DNA from: Cohnella candidum
GTDB taxonomy: Bacteria; Bacillota; Bacilli; Paenibacillales; Paenibacillaceae
NCBI RefSeq assembly: GCF_003713065.1
Contig: NZ_CP033433.1
Location: forward strand, 124,001-188,000
Reading direction: 5' to 3'
DNA: 64,000 bases
The notes under the pieces: generated by a model
What the model was told of the DNA's origin: nothing
Seen by the model: only the letters and a program-made list of their open reading frames with translations
Databases searched by the model: none
In this document: in pieces, positions 58,945-64,000 of the stretch
How positions within the stretch are numbered: the first letter of the stretch is position 1
Layout: the number at the start of each line of letters is the position of its first letter
Translations under genes and position numbers: made by a program

Positions 58945-60609
58945 GTGACCGCCTTGGCACTTTTCTGGCCCGATATGCTCCTCTTTGTCTCCCTGCTCAT
59001 CTTGTTCGTTTGCGTGCTTGCGTTCAACCGGATCACGCAAACGCACAAGGTGTATTTGGCTTTTCATTTCGTGATGATGCTTTGGCCGTTCGGCCAATTC
59101 ATGGTCAACACGACGGGGTATCTCCATTTTCAGGAAGCCTATATTAAGCTCGCCTTTACCGCGCTGTCGCTGCTGGGTCCGGGCTGGCTCGTTTTCGTTT
59201 TCTTCCTGACCGGCCGAGCGGCGCTTTTGACCGCATCCAAAACACTGCTGTATCTGCTGCCTTCTCTGCTCTGCGCGGCGGGCGTCCTATGGAACCCGGG
59301 GAACATCTTCATGACGCCGCAAGACGGCTCCTATCTCCATCACGAGTACGGCCCGTTTTTCTGGCTGCTCGTGGTCGTGGAGTTCCTCTATTTCATCATC
59401 GCGCTTCTGATCATGTTCCACGCATTGAAATCCGTCCATTCGCTGAATCAGCGCAAGCAGCTCGCGATCGCCGTCATCGGCATTTTCGTATTGACCGGTT
59501 TCAGCGTGCTGGACCTGCTGATCAACGTGCTGCTGGCTCCCTGGCTGCCGGTCATTCCGGGGATGATGTCCCTCGGCATCCTGCTGTCGGATTGCTGCTT
59601 CGTCGTCGCCATCTACCGGTACGGCATGTTCGACATCCTCAGCATGGCCCAGCGGGATATCTTCTCGCACATGACCATGGGGATCATCGTCGTGGACGAA
59701 AACGGCAAAGTGCTGGAAGTGAACCGGGGCGCCGCTCCGTTCGTCCATACGGCCAAGGGCGACGTGTTCGAGATGGAGAAATTCCTGTCTCCGCTGCACA
59801 CGCAGGGAGAAGTTAATGAATTTCTGTATAAATACCGAAATAATCCTCAAGAGCGCATGCAAACCGAAATTACGCTCGCCGACAACATGACCCGCCACGT
59901 GACCATCCAGATTTCCCCGGTGCTGGACGACCGCAAATCGCTGATCGGGCGCGTGATCACGTTTCACGACGTCACGGAGCTGCGCAAGCTGGTCGACGAG
60001 ATGAACCGGAAGAACGAAGCGCTGCACGAAAGGAACCTCGAGCTGGTCACGATCCAGGAAGAGCTGTTCCGGGTCAACCAGAAGCTCGAGCAGATGGCCA
60101 TTACCGACGGCCTGACCGGCTGTTACAACCGGCGGTACCTCATGCAGCAGCTGGAGCACGAAGTGCTGCTGAACATGCGTTACCGGATTCCGTTCTCCGT
60201 GTTTCTGTTCGATATCGACCATTTCAAGCAGATCAACGACCGCCACGGCCATCTGGTCGGGGACGAAGTCATCAAGAGCACCGCCGAAATCGTGCGGGAC
60301 AAGCTCCGGAGAACCGATATTCTCGCCCGGTACGGAGGCGAGGAATTCACGATTTACCTGCCGCATACGGGACGGGAGCAGGCGGAGCTGCTGGCGGAAC
60401 GGATCATGTACGCCATTAACCATAACGAAGTGGCGGCCGGCTCCGAGAACGTCAAGATCACCATCAGCATGGGCATCGTGACGGAGGACGGAGACGATAT
60501 CCGCTTCGAAGATCCCAAGGAATATTTGCGGGAAGTGTTTGCCCGCGCGGACTCCGCGCTGTATAAAGCGAAAAACGGTGGAAGAAACCGGGTCGTACTG
60601 GCCCATTAA
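58945..60609 (+). CDS. Diguanylate cyclase with 7TM sensor, PAS and GGDEF domains
   Basis: 554 residues from GTG 58945; TTG 58954 (8 nt after AAAGGTG) is equally plausible. About seven membrane helices (1-215) of the histidine-kinase-type 7TM sensor fold, a PAS domain (~225-355, 'IFSHMTMGIIVVDENGKVLEVN'), a coiled linker, and a GGDEF domain (~385-550) with 'ITDGLTGCYNRRYL', 'FDIDHFKQINDRHGHLVGDEVI' and the active motif 'GGEEF'. The inhibitory site RxxD is present ('RRTD' followed by five residues and GGEEF), so it should be product-inhibited. It makes c-di-GMP; the ligand sensed is unknown. Confidence 0.92.
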   Translation: MTALALFWPDMLLFVSLLILFVCVLAFNRITQTHKVYLAFHFVMMLWPFGQFMVNTTGYLHFQEAYIKLAFTALSLLGPGWLVFVFFLTGRAALLTASKTLLYLLPSLLCAAGVLWNPGNIFMTPQDGSYLHHEYGPFFWLLVVVEFLYFIIALLIMFHALKSVHSLNQRKQLAIAVIGIFVLTGFSVLDLLINVLLAPWLPVIPGMMSLGILLSDCCFVVAIYRYGMFDILSMAQRDIFSHMTMGIIVVDENGKVLEVNRGAAPFVHTAKGDVFEMEKFLSPLHTQGEVNEFLYKYRNNPQERMQTEITLADNMTRHVTIQISPVLDDRKSLIGRVITFHDVTELRKLVDEMNRKNEALHERNLELVTIQEELFRVNQKLEQMAITDGLTGCYNRRYLMQQLEHEVLLNMRYRIPFSVFLFDIDHFKQINDRHGHLVGDEVIKSTAEIVRDKLRRTDILARYGGEEFTIYLPHTGREQAELLAERIMYAINHNEVAAGSENVKITISMGIVTEDGDDIRFEDPKEYLREVFARADSALYKAKNGGRNRVVLAH

Positions 60610-60642
60610 CGAAGTTCAGTTCGTCGTGTCGGAGGTGTCGGG

Positions 60643-61326
60643 ATGAGACGTTTGGGACTATCGCTGGGGATCGGGTTGTCGATCGCGTTCAGCGCGGCCG
60701 TTACGGCCGTGCATCTCGCTTGGGGAAGCGGCCCGGATCAGGCGGTTACCGCGGCGTGGATCGGGCTTGCTTTCCTTGCGATCACGGTGCCTCTCGGTTG
60801 TTTTTTCGGCGTCCAATACGACAAGCTGAGAGGTTGGGCGGAGCGCGACACGCTGACCGGCGCCTGTACGCGCCGGTTCCTGCAGACCGGTTACCCGAGG
60901 CTCGTCGCGCAGGCGGACCGCAGACGCAAGCGGATGTCGGTGCTGCTCGTCGACGTGAACGATTTCAAGGCCGTCAACGACACGCTCGGACACGCGAAGG
61001 GCGACGAATTGCTCCGCAAACTCGCGTGCGGACTGATGAACGCATCCCGTCACGGCGAGATCGTGGGACGTTGGGGCGGCGACGAATTCCTGCTTCTATG
61101 CCCGTACGGCGACCGTTCGGCGCTCGAGGCGCTGAACCGGGCGATCTCGGAGCAGATCGCAGGCATTTCGGCGCAATGGAACCGGCCTTTGTCGGTATCG
61201 GTCGGAACGGCGGTCTACCCGGATGACGGAAGGGTGCTCGACGAGCTCGTGCAAGCGGCCGACCGAGGCATGTATGCCGACAAGCACCGTCGCAAGGAAG
61301 TTGTCCAGCAGCGGCTGAAAGCATAA
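60643..61326 (+). CDS. Small membrane diguanylate cyclase (GGDEF)
   Basis: 227 residues; ATG after GGAGGT. Two membrane helices (~4-22 and ~33-55) and a GGDEF domain with 'ERDTLTGACTRRFL', 'LLVDVNDFKAVNDTLGHAKGDELL' and 'GRWGGDEFLLLCPYG'. The position of the inhibitory site reads 'RHGE', so the RxxD site is absent and product inhibition is not expected, unlike its neighbour. 33 nt after the first cyclase gene. Confidence 0.92.
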   Translation: MRRLGLSLGIGLSIAFSAAVTAVHLAWGSGPDQAVTAAWIGLAFLAITVPLGCFFGVQYDKLRGWAERDTLTGACTRRFLQTGYPRLVAQADRRRKRMSVLLVDVNDFKAVNDTLGHAKGDELLRKLACGLMNASRHGEIVGRWGGDEFLLLCPYGDRSALEALNRAISEQIAGISAQWNRPLSVSVGTAVYPDDGRVLDELVQAADRGMYADKHRRKEVVQQRLKA

Positions 61327-61366
61327 AGAAACCGGGAAAAAAGTCTTACGCAAATAGACATGCATG

Positions 61367-61375
61367 TGGTAATAT
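61367..61375 (+). promoter_or_regulatory. Candidate extended -10 promoter for the riboswitch-PilZ unit
   Basis: TGGTAATAT (TGn + TAATAT) would start RNA near 61382, about 20 nt before the riboswitch aptamer. Confidence 0.55.
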
Positions 61376-61400
61376 AGAATCAATATGACAGACTTGAGAC

Positions 61401-61492
61401 GTCGATAATTGGCAAACTTGCCGAAAGGCAAGGACGCAAAGCTACAGGGTCTAACGTTCGCTCGTCGAACTACGACAGCCTGGCTGCCGAAT
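61401..61492 (+). promoter_or_regulatory. Cyclic-di-GMP-I (GEMM) riboswitch aptamer
   Basis: The sequence has the GEMM landmarks: GGCAAAC, the hairpin CTTGCC-GAAA-GGCAAG with its GAAA tetraloop, the invariant GGACGCAAAGC (61432-61442), then a CAGGGTCTAA receptor-strand region and a second arm closing with GCCTGGCTGCCG. It lies just after two c-di-GMP-synthesising genes and before a PilZ (c-di-GMP-binding) gene. A terminator hairpin follows 40 nt downstream, so ligand binding probably decides read-through. Confidence 0.9.
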
Positions 61493-61528
61493 CGTCCCGT
61501 ACACCGTACATAGGGATTTTGGCGAACA

Positions 61529-61562
61529 GGCTGCTTCCGATCGGGAGCCGCCTTTTTATTTT
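61529..61562 (+). terminator. Riboswitch expression-platform terminator
   Basis: GGC-TG-CTTCC, loop GATC, GGGAG-CC-GCC, then TTTTTATTTT. It lies between the aptamer and the PilZ gene. Confidence 0.8.
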
Positions 61563-61600
61563 ACATAGACAAAGTGAGATAGGGAAAGGTGGTCGCTGGC

Positions 61601-62302
61601 ATGAGAAACGGTTGGAGCTCGCAGGCCGGCCTGGCGAGCGCGAACGGGGATCTGCTTCCGCTGAATGTCCTGCTGCATTGCCGGACGGTGGTGGAATCGC
61701 AAAATTTCGTAACGACCGGCCTGATGACGCACGTCGAAGGCGAGTTGTTCGAGGTGGAGCTCAGCGAGTTCGAATCATTCGAGCTGGGCGAGAAAGTCAA
61801 ACTGACGATTTACACGCCGGCGGGCATCCAGACGTTTCCGTCTACCATTTTCGCGAAATACGAAGGCGCGATCGCGCTCATCCAGCCTCCCGAGGTGCAT
61901 AAGAAATTCGAGGAGAAGCGCGAGCATCCCCGCGTTGAAGTCAGCGGCAGCGTGCAGCTCGTCGACGTTTTGGATAAGGAAGGCAATCCGGTCGAAGTGA
62001 CCCTGCGGAATATCAGCGTATCCGGCATCGCATTCGAGGCGCCGGACCTGCCGGCGTTTACGAAGGAAGCCACAATGAAAGCGACCGTCGGTCTCGGCTT
62101 CGAGTTCAATTGCGAGCTGGAAATCGTGAGAAGGGATCGCCAGGAAGAAGGCTTGATGTGCGGCGCGAAAATGAAGCTGCTGGAGCCCGATATGCTGCGT
62201 CCCCTGCGCGCGTTGATCCTTCGCCAGCAGGTGGAGCGGAACGTCCGCACCCGCAAAGAGAACGAGAACAAGAAGCATACCGCCGTTTTCAAAAAAGCTT
62301 GA
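61601..62302 (+). CDS. PilZ-domain c-di-GMP effector protein
   Basis: 233 residues from ATG 61601 (AAAGGTGG upstream; GTG 61589 overlaps it). N-terminal YcgR-like domain (~1-105) and C-terminal PilZ domain (~110-215) with the c-di-GMP-binding pair: 'EKREHPRVEV' (RxxxR) and 'NISVSGIAFEAP' ((D/N)xSxxG). Such proteins act on motility or surface-polymer machinery when they bind c-di-GMP. Expression is under the GEMM riboswitch, so the same signal controls both its synthesis and its activity. Confidence 0.92.
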   Translation: MRNGWSSQAGLASANGDLLPLNVLLHCRTVVESQNFVTTGLMTHVEGELFEVELSEFESFELGEKVKLTIYTPAGIQTFPSTIFAKYEGAIALIQPPEVHKKFEEKREHPRVEVSGSVQLVDVLDKEGNPVEVTLRNISVSGIAFEAPDLPAFTKEATMKATVGLGFEFNCELEIVRRDRQEEGLMCGAKMKLLEPDMLRPLRALILRQQVERNVRTRKENENKKHTAVFKKA

Positions 62303-62332
62303 TCGGTTAAGGTCGTCCATATTGCTCAATTC

Positions 62333-62365
62333 CGGCAGGTCCTTCATACTGGACCTGTCGTTTTT
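62333..62365 (+). terminator. Terminator of the PilZ gene
   Basis: CGGCAGGTCC and GGACCTGTCG (one G-T pair) around an 8-nt loop, then TTTTT. Confidence 0.85.
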
Positions 62366-62404
62366 CGTGTTTACGGCATGCGTAGATTCGGAGGATTCAG
62401 GATC

Positions 62405-64000
62405 GTGAGAAAGTTCGGTCATTTCGCCGCTGCGGCGGTGTTGGCGGGATTGCTCGGGTGGTCGGCCTGGCGATTTGGGCTGTTTTACGACGATGACGCG
62501 TATTCGGCCGAGCTCCTCGTATTCGCCGCCGTGCTGGCGGGATTGCCATGGGTTGTGTGGGGCCGTAAGGAATCCTTGCCTGCCGCGGCTTTGTTTCCGC
62601 TGGGCGTGGCTGCTTGTTACGGCATCACCCTGCTGATGGGTCCCGCTTCCTACTCCGGAACGGTAGATTCGATGCTTCGGTGGACGGCGTTTGCCGGCTG
62701 GCTGACTTTGTTGTCCTTGTGGGGGAAGAAGCCCGGTCATCGGGGATGGGGAGAAGCGGCCATTCAGGCAATAGGTTTGTTCCTGCTCGTCGGAGGCTGG
62801 CTGGGTTGGTTCGGATGGCTGTCTTTTCCCGAGATCGTGCTCCGATTCGACGACCCCGAATTGTCCGCGACCGGCGTTCGTCTGGCCGGATTCCTGCAGT
62901 ATTCTAACGCGTACGCCGCGGTTTTGGCTTTCTTCTTGCTGCGGCAATGGCAGGGATGGGCGGGGGCCGGCAAGCTGAGGGCGATCGCGGCGAGCTTGTC
63001 CGCCATTCCCTATGCGGGGGCGATCGCGTTAACCGAATCCAGGGGAGCGATTGCCGCTCTGCTGGCCGGATTCGTGCTGGCGCTGGTTTTCGCGGACGGG
63101 CGCAGGGAGAGGGGAAAACTGCTGCTCGTCGCGTGTTGGACGCTGCTTGGCGGCTGCGCGGCCGCGGGCGGTGCGCTTCGCGCCGTCGCCGCCGGCGGCT
63201 CTTGGGGCTGGTTGACGGCAGGTGTACTCGTTGCCGGAGCCGGCGCTCTGTATGGCTTGTGGCTGTGGACTTCACGGCGGGGAAAAGGGGAAGGCTGGCC
63301 GACAGTTATTCTGTGGGCGGGTGTGACGGTTTTGGCGTTGGCATTAGGTGCGGCTGCTTATGCGTGGATGGGGAGCATGGGGAACGGCAGCCGCCTGTCC
63401 GGCGGAGAGTTCGGCACCGCCGCTTCGCGCCTGCTCTTCTACCGGGACGGTTGGCGCATGTTCCTGGATTCGCCTTGGCTTGGCTTCGGAGGCGACAGCT
63501 GGCGATCTTTGTTCGGTTACTATCAATCCCAGCCTTACGTCGGCAGCGAAGTGCACAGCGGGTATCTCGATATGCTGCTGGATACGGGGTTGCTAGGGTT
63601 GGCCGCTCTCGCGGTAATGCTCGTCGTTTGGATTCGCCGGGTGTGGAAAACGCGGCGCGAGGCGCTGGCTCCCGCCGCGGTTCTTTTGCTGCATGCGGCC
63701 GTGGATTTCGATTTTTCCTACGCCTGGATCTGGCTGCTGCTGCTCGCGTGGTTTGCGCTGTTCTCCGCGAACGCGGAAGCCGGTCGGCCCGACGCACGCC
63801 GATGGCGGGCCGCCGGCGGAGTAGCCGCCGCGCTGCTGCTGGGCGCGTCGGCGTGGGGCCTGTGGGCGGCTTGGCATGGCCATGCCGCCGCCCGGGACTT
63901 GGCCGCCGCCCGGCGGACGGCGACCCCTGCCGCGCGCGAAGCGAAGCTGCGCGCGGCGCTTACGGCGAATCCGGCGCTTGTCCGGATTCGCTTGGCGCTC
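62405..64000 (+). CDS. O-antigen ligase/polymerase-like (Wzy_C) membrane protein, 3' end outside window
   Basis: At least 532 codons, open to the right edge; GTG 9 nt after GGAGGA. About ten to twelve membrane helices. The Wzy_C region shows 'LTESRGAIAALLAGFVLAL', then an outer loop with 'LLFYRDGWRMFLDSPWLGFGGDSW' and 'EVHSGYLDMLLDTGLLGLAAL', the typical H-x-YL-x-LL-x-GL ending of O-antigen ligase-type proteins. After residue ~480 the start of a soluble helical region is seen ('AARDLAAARRTATPAAREAKLRAAL'), as in fusions with TPR domains. It probably polymerises or ligates a cell-surface polysaccharide. Confidence 0.85.
   Translation, partial: MRKFGHFAAAAVLAGLLGWSAWRFGLFYDDDAYSAELLVFAAVLAGLPWVVWGRKESLPAAALFPLGVAACYGITLLMGPASYSGTVDSMLRWTAFAGWLTLLSLWGKKPGHRGWGEAAIQAIGLFLLVGGWLGWFGWLSFPEIVLRFDDPELSATGVRLAGFLQYSNAYAAVLAFFLLRQWQGWAGAGKLRAIAASLSAIPYAGAIALTESRGAIAALLAGFVLALVFADGRRERGKLLLVACWTLLGGCAAAGGALRAVAAGGSWGWLTAGVLVAGAGALYGLWLWTSRRGKGEGWPTVILWAGVTVLALALGAAAYAWMGSMGNGSRLSGGEFGTAASRLLFYRDGWRMFLDSPWLGFGGDSWRSLFGYYQSQPYVGSEVHSGYLDMLLDTGLLGLAALAVMLVVWIRRVWKTRREALAPAAVLLLHAAVDFDFSYAWIWLLLLAWFALFSANAEAGRPDARRWRAAGGVAAALLLGASAWGLWAAWHGHAAARDLAAARRTATPAAREAKLRAALTANPALVRIRLAL

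Overview
The window looks like a chromosomal segment from a GC-rich, spore-forming Firmicute of the Paenibacillaceae (Paenibacillus/Cohnella type). The reasons are G-rich Shine-Dalgarno sites before nearly every gene, frequent GTG/TTG starts, Bacillales-specific families (YyaC, DUF1128, YtxH, YflT, RsbV/RsbW/SigB) and YesM/YesN-type two-component genes beside a sugar ABC transporter. No rRNA, tRNA, prophage, transposase or CRISPR array was seen.

Layout. 1-4.2 kb: end of an HlyD-like adaptor, a large FtsX-type permease and its ATPase (MacB-like export cassette). 4.4-13.6 kb: a membrane-anchored sugar-binding protein, a LytS/YesM-type kinase and a YesN-type regulator, then two sugar-binding lipoproteins, a double ATPase and a permease. 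This order matches the XylFII-LytS-YesN/XylFGH arrangement of clostridia. 13.7-17.4 kb: a monomeric sarcosine oxidase-like enzyme and HrpB helicase. 17.5-17.8 kb: a six-copy, 50-51 bp tandem array. 17.9-20.9 kb: a second partner-switching set (RsbW-like kinase, STAS protein, GAF-PP2C phosphatase, TPR protein) with no sigma gene. 21-26.4 kb: an Ala/Glu-rich acidic protein, a GNAT enzyme, a nucleotide-transporter/HEAT/cNMP-domain fusion and a pseudouridine synthase. 26.5-30 kb (minus strand): nucleotidyltransferase, GT4 glycosyltransferase and a probable alpha/alpha-toroid glycosidase.

30.3-45.1 kb is a general-stress island. It holds rsbV, an interrupted rsbW and sigB, plus a REC-PP2C phosphatase, a CHASE3-like/GAF hybrid kinase and a CheR methyltransferase that match the RsbY-RsbK-RsbM route of Bacillus cereus, with an extra REC-PAS kinase. 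Around them sit small stress genes (DUF1328, DUF948, two YflT-like, a 56-residue membrane protein, YtxH). Seven sites fit the sigma-B pattern (GTTTCA-like, 13-15 bp, GGGTAA/T) and one more fits weakly; they lie in front of these genes and of rsbV itself. The rsbW frame carries an in-frame TAG between its N-box and G-boxes, and the TAG is part of a strong Shine-Dalgarno for a second start, so it is either a nonsense allele or a split kinase.

45.2-49.2 kb: a protein O-mannosyltransferase-like enzyme with an inserted discoidin-like domain, its partner GT2, and a class 3 asparaginase. 49.2-55 kb: an AraC regulator divergent from galK-galE-galT and a DUF4380-type mutarotase-fold protein. 55.1-58.8 kb: a second 51 bp-period repeat, DUF1128, YyaC, an alpha/beta hydrolase, a helical unknown and an RNA-type methyltransferase. 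58.9-62.3 kb is a cyclic-di-GMP unit: two diguanylate cyclases, a GEMM (c-di-GMP-I) riboswitch with a terminator, and a PilZ protein. The window ends inside an O-antigen-ligase-like membrane protein.
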